Of a stretch of 39,489 nt of DNA, positions 6,001-13,560 are shown in pieces (within the stretch, counting starts at the first letter, position 1; the number at the start of each line of letters is the position of its first letter). The position numbers and the translations under genes were made by a program. The stretch comes from a virus. The DNA lies in the IMG/VR virus record IMGVR_UViG_3300036980_000098, positions 1-39,489 of that record; one strand, given 5' to 3'. The notes under the pieces were generated by a model, which saw only the letters and a program-made list of their open reading frames with translations, was not told the origin of the DNA and ran no database searches.

Positions 6001-6596
6001 AGATATGGGAGAAGGACGACCCGCCCGATGTGGAGTTTGTGATCCAGGTTTGGGATACGGCGCACGACACGAAGAGTCATAATGACTTCAGCGCCTGTAT
6101 TACATGGGGTGTGTGGTTCAACGAAGAGACCAGCCGCCATGAGATCATCATGCTCAACGCGGTCAAGGGGCGTTGGGAGTTCCCGCAGCTCAAGCAAAAG
6201 GCGCTGGACGAGTACAAGGAGTGGCAGCCCGAGTGTCTGCTGATCGAGAAGAAGGCCGCCGGCGCCCCGCTCATCCAAGAGCTTCGTCAGATGGATTTGA
6301 TCGTGGAGGAGTACAGCCCGTCACGCGCAGGCGCAGGTGTGTCCAACGACAAGAGAGCGCGAGTTAACTCGGTGGCACCGATGTTCTTTGATAAAGTTGT
6401 CTGGGCGCCAGATCACCGCTGGGCGTTCGAGGTGATAAATGAATGTGCGGAGTTTCCCCACGGCGAGCACGACGATTTCGTCGACGTATGCGCTATGGCC
6501 CTGGCGCGCTATAGACGCGGGGGCTTTGTGTCGCTATCGTCTGACCGCAAAGATGAGCCGCAGTTATTTCGCCGGCGCTCTGCTGCCTACTATTAA
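3030..6596 (+). CDS. terL: Terminase large subunit interrupted by two inteins
   Basis: The ATP-driven packaging motor and headful or cos nuclease. The 1188-residue precursor loses two inteins (residues 94-420 and 517-868), leaving about 509 residues, a normal large terminase length. In the exteins, the N-terminal helical part is followed by Walker A (SMPPRFGK | SE, split by intein 1) and Walker B (HLLVVDD, then L | C, split by intein 2). The coupling motif region GGKIVMIGTRWG comes next. The RNase H-like nuclease has VWDTAHDT, LLIEKKAAG and EHDDFVDVCAMAL carrying the usual acidic residues. The start overlaps terS by 8 bp, implying coupling. The motor cannot work until both inteins splice, since each sits in an ATP-binding motif. 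A complete HNH nuclease gene lies in another frame inside intein 2. Confidence 0.93.
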   Translation: MLEELSSEAIAALVANLPSMPLAEKEALLSELETLEHKKLLKRCRDDFLTFCAHLYPEWKEGPHHRYMKPLLHKVRDGEETRLTVSMPPRFGKQLDHDTPILTQNRGWVRHGALVIGDKVFHPSGLSTDVVGLSDEQTQDCEVETFDGAVIRCHENHEWTVYDRANAKWRTVETKFFEKQKLLSGERARFQLPLVHALQFPDADLPLDPYFLGAWLGDGRSSATDICGAEDDLVRIVERIPHEKGSRWVHKDTGVVHQNFVGVVKALRAIGVLNNKHIPTLYMHASERQRRELLAGLVDTDGTQDKTGRIHFGGLSERLVRDVAELARSFGYRVGVIQVPQDMREREIKATAPTWRCCWTPHDGQGGGTLPRKKAHRVRGRRQIGIKAVRRVAPSNGRCIQVASGDGLYLAGTHLTPTHNSETIAYMFVAWYLGHLPSHHIMMATHTAALSADFGRKVRNLLDTKAYREIFPNTTVSKDKSAADNWTTTAGGKYLAIGIGANVAGHGAHLLVVDDLCIHKNSIVHTPHGDVPAHSVLVGDYLLGEAGWQQVIRKTTSEHATSVRIDGLWMSNEHPVWTFNAGWQRASAVNLGDVLRTTTFWCKIKSSILRGLENVTTSKTVRSVQARVQHLGNDETAVQQPQGRQLHQLWRGGDQGVSRVRDVFGVFATSWPRAINQTYAGSHRQRAGVHSAELPLGRRGDAAEQPNERGSFCVPGEDAVITAVGEDCRHTDSENGASAKGAQNGGRRRNGVAEAELGAAPRKTEDFGWGVGAAVRLFVLSSRLRHAAAVAKNNPPKGRGCAKQYAAGLRWVQESFVRGVEGIAACLGVLMGVRRVSRVEHIDTAGQFVNFEVRGDNTFFAQGILTHNCSEQAVLSNPDAAFATAWEYIQVGPLQRLMPGGKIVMIGTRWGKKDPIGRALAWAENNPNSTPWTEVRFPAILPSGKSLWPEQWPVDQLLAKKAGMQPQFWAAQYMQEPTSEEGAILKREWWQIWEKDDPPDVEFVIQVWDTAHDTKSHNDFSACITWGVWFNEETSRHEIIMLNAVKGRWEFPQLKQKALDEYKEWQPECLLIEKKAAGAPLIQELRQMDLIVEEYSPSRAGAGVSNDKRARVNSVAPMFFDKVVWAPDHRWAFEVINECAEFPHGEHDDFVDVCAMALARYRRGGFVSLSSDRKDEPQLFRRRSAAYY
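3309..4289 (+). other. Intein 1 (Walker A site) with LAGLIDADG endonuclease domain
   Basis: Residues 94-420 of the terminase precursor, 327 residues. Excision joins FGK to SET and restores the Walker A lysine-serine pair. Splicing blocks are visible: block A QLDHDTPILT, block B around HENHEW, and a C-terminal block ending GTHLTPTHN with penultimate His and terminal Asn, followed by Ser as +1 nucleophile. Between them are two dodecapeptide motifs, LGAWLGDG and LAGLVDTDG, marking an in-frame LAGLIDADG homing endonuclease with both acidic catalytic residues. The first residue is Gln rather than the usual Cys or Ser, so the first acyl-shift step cannot follow the canonical route. Whether it splices needs testing. 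Confidence 0.9.
4812..4840 (+). promoter_or_regulatory. Promoter candidate inside intein 2 for the nested nuclease
   Basis: TTACGG (4812-4817), a 17-bp spacer and TAAAAT (4835-4840) form a sigma70-like pair 30 bp before the nested ATG. Boxes match the consensus only partly, so this is a candidate. Confidence 0.4.
4870..5556 (+). CDS. HNH-type homing endonuclease nested out of frame in intein 2
   Basis: A 228-residue protein starting at ATG 4870 with AAGAGGG 7 nt upstream. Residues ~15-95 match the His-Me finger homing nuclease family I recall from phages, with pattern W-x-x-M-K-Q-R-C-N-N-P, Y-x-x-Y-G-x-x-G-I-x-V-C, then HTLDRIDN (His65, Asp68, Asp71), a conserved NCRW (Asn80) and QQNNR. Residues ~100-135 (LSSPQLARIAGIPTARMEHR) look like a helix-turn-helix that reads DNA. 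It should cut an intein-free terL allele and so spread intein 2. The gene occupies exactly the usual endonuclease slot of the intein but in the +1 frame. It stops at 5556, just inside the C-terminal splicing block. Translation must start internally; it is not a fusion part. Confidence 0.88.
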   Translation: MSRHPKLYEAFKREYNIWAMMKQRCNNPKAANYINYGAVGIKVCPEFETFSEFLRLLGPAPSIKHTLDRIDNALGYTVQNCRWADVETQQNNRTNGVHFAYQGKMLSSPQLARIAGIPTARMEHRLKVLKMAVEDAMALPKQSWVQRPVRQRTLDGVLVQQFASLSSAADYAMQQQWPRTTRRKDGVVQNSTPLDYDGYKNLLYAALKASRHAWGFLWEYVESPESSI

Positions 6597-6604
6597 GGAT
6601 CCTT

Positions 6605-9091
6605 ATGGCTACCAATTTCATGGACAAGGGCCTGTACCAAGCCCCCCAAGGTCTAGAGCAAGAAGAAGCGGAACCGATCGAGATTGAGATCGTTGATCCC
6701 GAAGAAGTCTCCATCCACGCTGGAGGTCTAGACCTCACCATTACGCCCAAAGAGCCCAGTGCGGAAGACTTCAACGCCAACCTCGCCGAATATATGGACG
6801 CGGGCAAGATGCAGGCGCTGGCCTCTGAGCTGGACTCAGACATTCAGAACGACCGCAGCAGCCGCAAGGACTGGGAGCAAGCCTACGTCGACGGCTTGAA
6901 GCTGCTAGGTCTTAAGTATGAGGAGCGCACAGAGCCCTGGAACGGTGCCTGCGGCGTGTTCCACCCCATGATCACTGAGGCAGTGGTGCGGTTCCAAAGC
7001 GAGATGATCACCGAGACGTTCCCGGCAGCAGGCCCAGTCAAGGCCAAGATCATCGGTAAAGAAACGCCTGAGAAGAAAGCGTCTGCTGCGCGCGTCGTCG
7101 ACGACATGAACTACCAGTTGACCGAGCGCATGCAGGAGTTCAGGCCAGAGCACGAGAGAATGCTGTGGAACCTGCCGGCAGCAGGCAGTGCGTTCAAGAA
7201 AGTGTACTTTGACCCCAGTTTAGACCGTCAAATCTCGATTTTTATCCCCGCAGAAGACATTTTGCTGCCCTACGGCGTGACCGATGCACGCTCGTCGTAC
7301 CGCGTAACGCACGTTATGCGCAAGACAAAAAACGAAATTTTGAAGCTCCAGCAGGCTACTTTCTACTGCGAAACCGATATCGGCGAGCCAGAACACACCA
7401 AAGACGACATCCAGAAGGCCAAAGACAGCGAGACCGGCTTCAGCGACATCAACGACGAGCGGTTCGTACTGTATGAGTGCTGCGTTGACCTCGACTTGCC
7501 CGGATTCGAGGACGAGGAAGACGGTGAGCCCACCGGCATTGCCCTGCCTTACGTCATCACGCTCATCCGTGGCACGAACACCGTGCTGGCCATCCGCCGG
7601 AACTGGAAAGAAGAAGACGAACTCAAGCTCAAGCGTCAACACTTCGTCCAGTACAACTACATCCCCGGCTTCGGCCCCTACGGCTTCGGCTTGTTCCATC
7701 TGATCGGCGGCTTCGCCAAGTCGGCAACCTCCATCATGCGCCAGTTGGTGGACGCAGGCACGCTGTCTAACCTGCCCGGTGGTCTGAAGTCTCGCGGTCT
7801 GCGCATCAAGGGTGACGATACTCCGATCGCTCCAGGCGAGTGGCGCGACGTGGACGTCGGCTCTGGCGCCATGCGCGACAGCATCCTGCCCCTGCCGTAT
7901 AAAGAGCCAAGCGGCACGCTGTACAACCTGCTCAACACCATCGTTGAAGAAGGCCGTCGCTTCGCAGCTACCGCCGACATGCAGGTCAGCGACATGTCAG
8001 CCCAGGCGCCGGTGGGTACCACCCTGGCACTGCTGGAGCGCCAGCTCAAGGTCATGACGGCCGTGCAGGCACGGGTTCACTACGCGCTCAAGCAAGAGCT
8101 GGGTCTGATCAAGGACATCATCGCTGACTACGCCGATGAGGACTACAGCTACGAGCCTGAGACCGGCCGCCAGAGCGCTCGCAAAGAGGACTTCAAGCAT
8201 GTCGATATCATCCCGGTGTCCGACCCGAACGCGTCCACGCTGGCACAGCGCGTCGTACAGTACCAAGCCGTCATCCAGCTCGCCCAGAGCGCGCCACAGA
8301 TATACGACCTGCCCCAGTTGCACCGAGGCATGCTGGAGGTTCTGGGCATCAAGAACCCCGAGAAGCTAGTCGCGCTGCCGGACGATCAGAAGCCCGTTGA
8401 CCCCGTGACCGAGAACATGTTCGTGCTCAAGGGCAAGCCCCTCAAGGCGTTCATTCACCAAGATCACGAAGCACACATCCAGGTACACACCGCGATGATG
8501 CAGGATCCCGTGGTTCAGAAGCTGATGGGGCAGAACCCCCAGGCGCAGGCCATGTTTGGAGCCATCCAAGCACACATCGCCGAGCACGTTGGCTATGGCT
8601 ACCGCCAGAAGATCGAGCAACAGCTTGGTATGGCCCTGCCGCCAGAAGACGAGAAGCTGCCACCAGAAGTTGAGATCGCCATGTCCGGCATGATGGCCCA
8701 GGCTGCCCAGCAGGTGCTGCAGCAGAACCAAGCAATGGCTGCACAACAGCAAGCCCAGCAACAAGCCCAGGATCCTGTGCTGCAGATGCAGCAGCAAGAA
8801 CTGCAGCTCCGCTCCCGCGAGCTGGACATCAAGGAAAAGCAGATGCAGGTCAACGCGGCTGCCGAGTCCGATCGCATCGACATCGAGCGCGAGAAGATGG
8901 AGAACACGTCCGAACTCAACATGCTCAAGATCAGCAAGGACGTCGAGCACAAACAGCAGAGTCGGCAAGACCAGCAACAACGCGAAGGCGTGCGCATGGG
9001 GATCGACATTGCCAAGAGCAAGCAACAGGCCGCTGCGCAAGCGCGTCAAGCCGCCATGCAGAGCCAACAGAAGAAACCTACTGAGGAGTAA
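6605..9091 (+). CDS. Portal protein
   Basis: The dodecameric portal forms the unique head vertex through which the terminase pumps DNA. The 828-residue product has an acidic N-terminus (~1-60), a core recognisable by segments such as EPWNGACGVFHPMITEAVVR, GPYGFGLFHLIGG and DMQVSDMSAQAPVGTTLALLE, and a long Gln- and Ala-rich helical tail (~690-828, for example QQQAQQQAQDPVLQMQQQEL). That tail recalls the C-terminal barrel of long P22-type portals. Start ATG 6605 has AAGGA upstream and lies 8 bp after the terminase stop. The stop overlaps the next start (TAATG). Order terS, terL, portal is standard, so the assignment is firm. Confidence 0.9.
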   Translation: MATNFMDKGLYQAPQGLEQEEAEPIEIEIVDPEEVSIHAGGLDLTITPKEPSAEDFNANLAEYMDAGKMQALASELDSDIQNDRSSRKDWEQAYVDGLKLLGLKYEERTEPWNGACGVFHPMITEAVVRFQSEMITETFPAAGPVKAKIIGKETPEKKASAARVVDDMNYQLTERMQEFRPEHERMLWNLPAAGSAFKKVYFDPSLDRQISIFIPAEDILLPYGVTDARSSYRVTHVMRKTKNEILKLQQATFYCETDIGEPEHTKDDIQKAKDSETGFSDINDERFVLYECCVDLDLPGFEDEEDGEPTGIALPYVITLIRGTNTVLAIRRNWKEEDELKLKRQHFVQYNYIPGFGPYGFGLFHLIGGFAKSATSIMRQLVDAGTLSNLPGGLKSRGLRIKGDDTPIAPGEWRDVDVGSGAMRDSILPLPYKEPSGTLYNLLNTIVEEGRRFAATADMQVSDMSAQAPVGTTLALLERQLKVMTAVQARVHYALKQELGLIKDIIADYADEDYSYEPETGRQSARKEDFKHVDIIPVSDPNASTLAQRVVQYQAVIQLAQSAPQIYDLPQLHRGMLEVLGIKNPEKLVALPDDQKPVDPVTENMFVLKGKPLKAFIHQDHEAHIQVHTAMMQDPVVQKLMGQNPQAQAMFGAIQAHIAEHVGYGYRQKIEQQLGMALPPEDEKLPPEVEIAMSGMMAQAAQQVLQQNQAMAAQQQAQQQAQDPVLQMQQQELQLRSRELDIKEKQMQVNAAAESDRIDIEREKMENTSELNMLKISKDVEHKQQSRQDQQQREGVRMGIDIAKSKQQAAAQARQAAMQSQQKKPTEE

Positions 9092-9294
9092 TGTCCGTCA
9101 TGATGAAAGACTTCGCCCGCGTACTGCGCGATAAGCTACGCACGGACATGAATAACTACGCTGACGACCTCTCGGGAGGGGGTTGTCGGTCGTTTGACGA
9201 ATATCAGAAACTCTGCGGCGTGATTCAGGGCCTAGCGATCGCGGAATCCCATTTATTGGCCTTGCTAGAGAAAGTCGAGCAATCAGATGAGTAA
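9091..9294 (+). CDS. Small conserved phage protein between portal and GroES-like gene
   Basis: A 67-residue, mostly helical protein (FARVLRDKLRTDMNNYADDL, then GVIQGLAIAESHLLALLEKV). Its ATG overlaps the portal stop codon (TAATG) and its stop overlaps the next gene by 8 bp, so it is surely translated with its neighbours. Similar short proteins occur at this place in related podovirus-like genomes as far as I remember, but no function is known to me. Length and helicity would suit a head assembly accessory or a small adaptor. That is inference. Confidence 0.75.
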   Translation: MSVMMKDFARVLRDKLRTDMNNYADDLSGGGCRSFDEYQKLCGVIQGLAIAESHLLALLEKVEQSDE

Positions 9295-9715
9295 TATCAT
9301 TCTGCCCCCAGGTGTCAGCCTGCCCGAACCGATTCAACCCATCGACAAGCCGGAAGATGCTCCGCAAGAGCAAAAGGCCACGCAGGTTCCCCAACCTACA
9401 GGCTACAAGCTGCTGTGCGTAGTTCCTGATGTTTCAGACAAGTTTGAAAATTCCTCGATCGTCAAGGCCGAGTCTTTCATGAAGTCTGAAGAGCATGCGA
9501 CGACCGTGATGTTCGTGTTGAAGGTAGGCCCCGACGCATATAAGGATGCAGCCAAGTTCCCTTCCGGCGCGTGGTGTAAGGAAGGCGACTTCGTACTTGT
9601 TCGAACCTACTCTGGCACCCGGTTCAAGATATACGGCAAAGAGTTCCGTCTGCTCAACGATGACCAGATCGACGCTGTTGTGGACGACCCTCGCGGCATC
9701 AGCCGCGCTGCATAA
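9287..9715 (+). CDS. GroES-like co-chaperonin
   Basis: A 142-residue protein with a disordered Pro-rich N-terminus (~1-40) and a GroES-like beta-barrel. The segment GYKLLCVVPDVSDKFENSSI corresponds to the start of the barrel, TVMFVLKVGPDAYKDAAKFP to the conserved V-x-x-V-G region, and CKEGDFVLVRTYSGTRFKIY to the last strands. It probably forms a ring that caps the host GroEL and helps fold the major capsid protein, as T4 gp31 does; the position before scaffold and capsid genes supports that. Compared with GroES it has a longer N-terminus, and the mobile loop that touches GroEL cannot be delimited by eye. Confidence 0.8.
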   Translation: MSNIILPPGVSLPEPIQPIDKPEDAPQEQKATQVPQPTGYKLLCVVPDVSDKFENSSIVKAESFMKSEEHATTVMFVLKVGPDAYKDAAKFPSGAWCKEGDFVLVRTYSGTRFKIYGKEFRLLNDDQIDAVVDDPRGISRAA

Positions 9716-9724
9716 GGAGCTACC

Positions 9725-10663
9725 ATGACTGAAGAATACAAGTTCCCGGATGAAGAAGACAAGAAGGTCTCCGTTGAAGCGGATGATTCCTTTGAGGTCG
9801 AGATCGTTGACGACACTCCTGCAAAAGACCGTGGCCGCAAGCCGCTGGATCGTGAAGTTAGTGATCCGTCTGATGATGAGCTGGAGGCGTACTCCGACGG
9901 CGTCAAGAAGCGCATCAAAGAGCTTACGCATGCACGACATGATGAGCGCCGTGCCAAAGAAACGACCCAGCGCGAGAAGCAAGAACTCGAACGGATCGCC
10001 CAAGCGCTGATTGACGAGAACCGTCGACTCAAGACCCAGTACAACGAAGGCGCCAAGCAGTACGCCGAGACTGCCAGCTCCGCCGCAGAGATGGAGCTGG
10101 ATAACGCACGTAAGAAACTGAAGGCCGCGCACGAGGCTTTTGATACTGATGCGATTATTTCGGCTCAGGAAGAAATGTCGGATGCCAAACTACGTCTTCA
10201 ACAGGCTAGATATGCAAAGCAGGTTGCTTTACAGCCTCAAGAAGAAGTGGTACAAATCCCTCAACAAGTGCAACAGGCACCCCAAGTCGATGACAAGACT
10301 CTGCGCTGGCAGGCAAGAAACCAGTGGTTTGGGGCTTCTGGGCATGAGGAAATGACCAGCTTCTCACTAGGGCTGCATCAAAAACTAGTGAATTCGGGGG
10401 TTGACCCTCGCTCTGATGAGTACTTCGAGCAAATTGATGCTCGCATGCGTTCGGTGTTTTCGGATTTCTTTGGCTCGGACAATACCCAAAAGTCCGGTGA
10501 TGTATCCAAGCGGCCAGCAACCGTCGTGGCGCCGGGGACTCGCTCCACTGGTGCAAGAAAGATTCAGCTTACGTCCACGCAAGTCGCGTTGGCACGCAAG
10601 TTCGGTCTTACCCCACAGCAATACGCGGCTGAAATCGCAAAAATGGAGAAATCAAATGGCTGA
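9725..10663 (+). CDS. Capsid scaffolding protein
   Basis: 312 residues. A very acidic N-terminus (EDKKVSVEADDSFEVEIVDD) is followed by a long charged coiled coil (~55-165, for example RIKELTHARHDERRAKETTQ), a Gln/Pro-rich linker (QEEVVQIPQQVQQAPQVD), and a C-terminal region ending in a basic helix (TSTQVALARKFGLTPQQYAA). This build is typical of scaffolding proteins, which template the procapsid and leave before DNA packaging; the C-terminal helix usually touches the coat protein. It has AAGGAG before ATG 9725 and sits between portal and major capsid genes. The overlap with the next gene is 8 bp. Confidence 0.8.
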   Translation: MTEEYKFPDEEDKKVSVEADDSFEVEIVDDTPAKDRGRKPLDREVSDPSDDELEAYSDGVKKRIKELTHARHDERRAKETTQREKQELERIAQALIDENRRLKTQYNEGAKQYAETASSAAEMELDNARKKLKAAHEAFDTDAIISAQEEMSDAKLRLQQARYAKQVALQPQEEVVQIPQQVQQAPQVDDKTLRWQARNQWFGASGHEEMTSFSLGLHQKLVNSGVDPRSDEYFEQIDARMRSVFSDFFGSDNTQKSGDVSKRPATVVAPGTRSTGARKIQLTSTQVALARKFGLTPQQYAAEIAKMEKSNG

Positions 10664-11108
10664 AGCAACTTCCCGCACACCCCGTGATCTGGCATCACGC
10701 GAAAAAACTGCTCGTATGGTGTACACACCCCCGAGTACCTTGCCTGACCCTACCCCTGAGCCTGGGTATGTGTATCGCTGGGTAGCGACGCACGTTCTGG
10801 GACAGGCTGATCCTACCAACGTGTCTAAGAAGTTGCGCGAAGGTTGGGAACCGGTCAAGGCGTCTGACCACCCTGAACTGATGTTGCTTGGCAGCAAGAC
10901 AGGAAACGTCGAAATCGGCGGCCTCATGCTCTGCAAGATGGCCAAAGAACGTGCGCAAGCCCGTGACGCTTACTACGCCAACCAAGCACAAGCGCAGGTG
11001 GACTCAGTCGACAACAACTTTATGCGAAACAACGATCCTCGTATGCCGCTGTTCTCGGAGAAGAAGTCTTCGACCAGCCGTGGCGGGGGTTTTGGTTCTG
11101 GTACTTAA
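10656..11108 (+). CDS. Conserved phage structural protein
   Basis: 150 residues from ATG 10656, which has GGAG upstream and overlaps the scaffold gene by 8 bp; the frame is open further upstream inside the scaffold gene but that is shadow sequence. Recognisable segments are PEPGYVYRWVATHVLGQADP, SKKLREGWEPVKASDHPEL and FMRNNDPRMPLFSEKK, ending in a glycine-rich tail. I recall proteins with this pattern beside capsid genes of many podovirus-like phages, usually annotated as virion or hypothetical proteins. The role is probably in the head; it may be a minor capsid or cement component. Confidence 0.75.
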   Translation: MAEATSRTPRDLASREKTARMVYTPPSTLPDPTPEPGYVYRWVATHVLGQADPTNVSKKLREGWEPVKASDHPELMLLGSKTGNVEIGGLMLCKMAKERAQARDAYYANQAQAQVDSVDNNFMRNNDPRMPLFSEKKSSTSRGGGFGSGT

Positions 11109-11121
11109 CTAGGAGTCTTAT

Positions 11122-11745
11122 ATGGCCGCATCGCTTTCTCCCTACGGGCTTAAGCCCGTAAATTTGATTGGTGGGCAGTCCTTCGCTGGTTCTACCCGCG
11201 AAATCAAGCTGTCTACCAACAACTCCGCCGCTATTTTCAACGGCGACGTTATCCAGTTGTCTTCCGCTGGCAACCCTGCCGCCTTGGCAGCTACCCCCAC
11301 CGCCGGCACCACCAGCGGTATTGTCGGTGTTTGCCTGGGTGTGCGCTATGTGAGTCCCGCCACCAAGCAGCCCGCCTTCGCTCAGTTCTTGCCTGCCAAC
11401 GCAATCACCGGCGGTTATACCGACGTGTTCCTCGTTGTTGCTGACGATCCTGATCTGGTGTTCCAAGTTCAAGGTACGGCTGCCTTCGGCTCGCTGACCA
11501 ACGGCGCCGCTGGCGCAGTCGGCAAGAACGCTGCTCTGGGCTTCTCCACTTCCGGTAGCACTGCTACTGGCAACTCGGGCGTTAACATTGTTGTCGGTAC
11601 CAACGGTGCTTCTTTGGCACTGACCGCCACCTTGGCAATGCGCGTTGTTGGCGTGGTTGCTGGCACTGAGACTGATGCCTACCCAGAACTCCTGGTTAAG
11701 TTCAATCTTGGTACGCACTCGTACTACCTCGCCACCGGCGTCTAA
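11122..11745 (+). CDS. Capsid decoration-type structural protein
   Basis: 207 residues, starting MAASLSPYGLKPVNLIGGQ after AGGAG. It is rich in Gly, Ala, Thr and Val and predicted mostly beta-stranded, with motifs like STREIKLSTNNSAAIFNGDV and VVADDPDLVFQVQGTAAFG that I know from proteins directly before the major capsid gene in many aquatic phages. A likely role is capsid surface decoration or a second coat protein. The two genes share strong ribosome-binding sites, suggesting high expression. There are no cleavage or membrane features. Family-level assignment is good; the exact role is inferred from position. Confidence 0.75.
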   Translation: MAASLSPYGLKPVNLIGGQSFAGSTREIKLSTNNSAAIFNGDVIQLSSAGNPAALAATPTAGTTSGIVGVCLGVRYVSPATKQPAFAQFLPANAITGGYTDVFLVVADDPDLVFQVQGTAAFGSLTNGAAGAVGKNAALGFSTSGSTATGNSGVNIVVGTNGASLALTATLAMRVVGVVAGTETDAYPELLVKFNLGTHSYYLATGV

Positions 11746-11755
11746 GGAGTAAATA

Positions 11756-12688
11756 ATGGCTATTTCACGCGCACAACTGCTTAAAGAACTCCTGCCCGGC
11801 TTGAACGCCTTGTTCGGCTTGGAGTACGCTCGCTACGGCGAAGAGCACAAGGAGATCTACGACATCGAGAAATCGGAACGTAGCTTTGAAGAAGAAACCA
11901 AGCTCGCCGGTTTCGGCGCTGCTCCGGTGAAGAACGAAGGCGCTGCCATTGCTTATGACAATGCGCAGGAAGCTTTCACCGCTCGCTACACCCACGAGAC
12001 CATCGCTCTGGGCTTCTCCATCACTGAAGAAGCAGTGGAAGACAATCTGTATGACAGCCTGTCTGCCCGCTACACCAAGGCTCTGGCCCGTGGTATGGCT
12101 TACACCAAGCAAGTCAAGGCGGCTTCCGTTCTGAACAATGCGTTCAGCGGCAGCTTCCTGGGCGGCGATGGCGTATCCCTGTGCGGCGTCAACTCCAGCA
12201 GCACCCGTGTTGGTCACCCCCTGGTCAACGGCGCTGTTAACTTCAACAGCCCCGCCACTGGCGTGGACTTGAATGAGACTTCCCTGGAAGCTGCAATCAT
12301 CCAAATCGCTGCCTGGACTGACGAGCGTGGTCTGCTGATCGCTGCCAAGCCACGTAAGCTGGTTATCCCCCCAGCGTACATGTTCGTTGCCAAGCGTCTG
12401 ATGGACACGGAACTGCGCGTCTCGACCACTGATAACGATATCAACGCTATCAAACAGTTGGGCGCCATTCCGGAAGGCTACTGCGTCAACCACTTCTTGA
12501 CCGACGTGAACGGCTGGTTCTTGCTGACCGACGTGCCTAACGGCTTGAAGCACTTTGAGCGTATGGGCATGACGACCTCCATGGATGGCGACTTTGATAC
12601 CGGTAACGTGCGTTACAAGGCTCGTGAACGGTACAGTTTCGGCTGGTCAGATGCGCTCGGAATTTGGGGCTCGGCCGGTTCGACATGA
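11756..12688 (+). CDS. Major capsid protein
   Basis: 310 residues with the pattern of the Mu gpT-like branch of HK97-fold coat proteins: LLPGLNALFGLEYARYGEEH at the N-terminus, GAPV-like loop (GFGAAPVKNEGAAIAYDNAQ), RYTHETIALGFSITEEAVED, LARGMAYTKQ, PRKLVIPPAYMFVAKRLMDT, and a C-terminal KARERYSFGWSDALGIWGS. It forms the icosahedral shell after scaffold-directed assembly. It has AAGGAG before ATG 11756 and is followed 22 bp later by a strong terminator, as expected for the most abundant transcript. No N-terminal cleavage domain is evident at this length. Confidence 0.88.
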   Translation: MAISRAQLLKELLPGLNALFGLEYARYGEEHKEIYDIEKSERSFEEETKLAGFGAAPVKNEGAAIAYDNAQEAFTARYTHETIALGFSITEEAVEDNLYDSLSARYTKALARGMAYTKQVKAASVLNNAFSGSFLGGDGVSLCGVNSSSTRVGHPLVNGAVNFNSPATGVDLNETSLEAAIIQIAAWTDERGLLIAAKPRKLVIPPAYMFVAKRLMDTELRVSTTDNDINAIKQLGAIPEGYCVNHFLTDVNGWFLLTDVPNGLKHFERMGMTTSMDGDFDTGNVRYKARERYSFGWSDALGIWGSAGST

Positions 12689-12710
12689 TAAGTCCTTGAT
12701 TTTTAAGGCA

Positions 12711-12736
12711 AAAAGAGGGCTTCGGCCCTCTTTTTT
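12711..12736 (+). terminator. Strong intrinsic terminator after the major capsid gene
   Basis: AAAAGAGGGC-TTCG-GCCCTCTTTT is a 10-bp stem with a stable TTCG tetraloop and a run of six T. It ends the packaging and head transcript, so downstream genes need read-through or their own promoters. Confidence 0.9.
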
Positions 12737-12746
12737 ATTTTTTGTT

Positions 12747-12774
12747 TTGTTACAAGGCAAAAGAGTGTTATTCT
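12747..12774 (+). promoter_or_regulatory. Promoter candidate for the first GIY-YIG gene
   Basis: TTGTTA (12747-12752), a 16-bp spacer and TATTCT (12769-12774) preceded by an extended TG form a plausible sigma70 promoter just after the terminator and about 34 bp before the nuclease start. Confidence 0.45.
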
Positions 12775-12807
12775 TCAGACACCATCAACTCTCTACTGCT
12801 TAGTAAC

Positions 12808-13560
12808 ATGGCTGTTATCTACCGCATCACGAACATGACAAACAACTACTACTACATCGGTAGTGCGGAGTCTTTTGCCCGAAGAGAGTGGCAACACAAG
12901 TACGACCTTAAGCGTGGGGCACATAAAAACCCGCACTTGCAAGCGGCTTGGAACAAGTACGGTGCAGACGCGTTTGTTTTTGAGGTTATTGAGGACGTTC
13001 CTAGTGGTGTAAACCCACTACAGATAGAAGACACATGGCTCGTGCAGTGCGTCGGTAAACCAGAGTGTTACAACATCAACGCTTGTGCAGAGTCTCCCCG
13101 TTCTGGCATGGTGCTTTCTGCAGAGAGTAGAGAAAAGGTGAGCCTTAATCGTAAAGGTAAGGCCGCCGGTAAAGAGCACTATCGGTACGGTAAAACACTG
13201 TCGGACGAGGTCAAAGCCAAAATAGGCGCAACCCAAAAAGGCAAAGCCAAAGCGTCTGGGCGCAAGGTCAGTGAGGAGGGGCTTGCTAAGATCAAAGCCA
13301 ACATCGAGGCCGGTCGTAGCCATATGCATTGGCTAGGGAAACAGCACACGGAGGATGCCAAGGCGAAGATGTCTCGACCTGTTGTGGCAGTCAGTCCTAC
13401 GGCTGTTGAGACGGTGTACGCCAGCATAACGGCGCTTCGGGATGCGCTAGGACTCAAGCCGCCAACTGTGAATCGGGCGCTGAAATCGGGCGAGCCGCTT
13501 ACCAGAGGGAAGTTTGCTGGGTGGAAATTCGCATATGTTGCCTCTACCGAGCCCGCATGA
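12808..13560 (+). CDS. Freestanding GIY-YIG homing endonuclease
   Basis: 250 residues from ATG 12808 (the frame is open from 12742 but those residues look unlike the family). The N-terminal catalytic domain has VIYRI (3-7), YYIG (15-18), Arg26, Glu74 in IEDTW and Asn89 in CYNIN, the same layout as I-TevI. Residues ~110-195 hold NUMOD3-like repeats (for example SAESREKVSLNRKGK and SDEVKAKIGATQKGK). The C-terminus (ALRDALGLKPPTVNRALKSG, then GKFAGWKF) is a NUMOD1-like helix-turn-helix that binds DNA. It probably cuts the homologous locus in competing phages so that the gene is copied in. It is inserted between the capsid terminator and the next structural gene, with no strong ribosome-binding site. 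Confidence 0.9.
   Translation: MAVIYRITNMTNNYYYIGSAESFARREWQHKYDLKRGAHKNPHLQAAWNKYGADAFVFEVIEDVPSGVNPLQIEDTWLVQCVGKPECYNINACAESPRSGMVLSAESREKVSLNRKGKAAGKEHYRYGKTLSDEVKAKIGATQKGKAKASGRKVSEEGLAKIKANIEAGRSHMHWLGKQHTEDAKAKMSRPVVAVSPTAVETVYASITALRDALGLKPPTVNRALKSGEPLTRGKFAGWKFAYVASTEPA

Noticed and set aside
5255-6278. Long minus-strand frames across terL
   Set aside because: Antisense shadows of GC-rich coding sequence without ribosome-binding sites.
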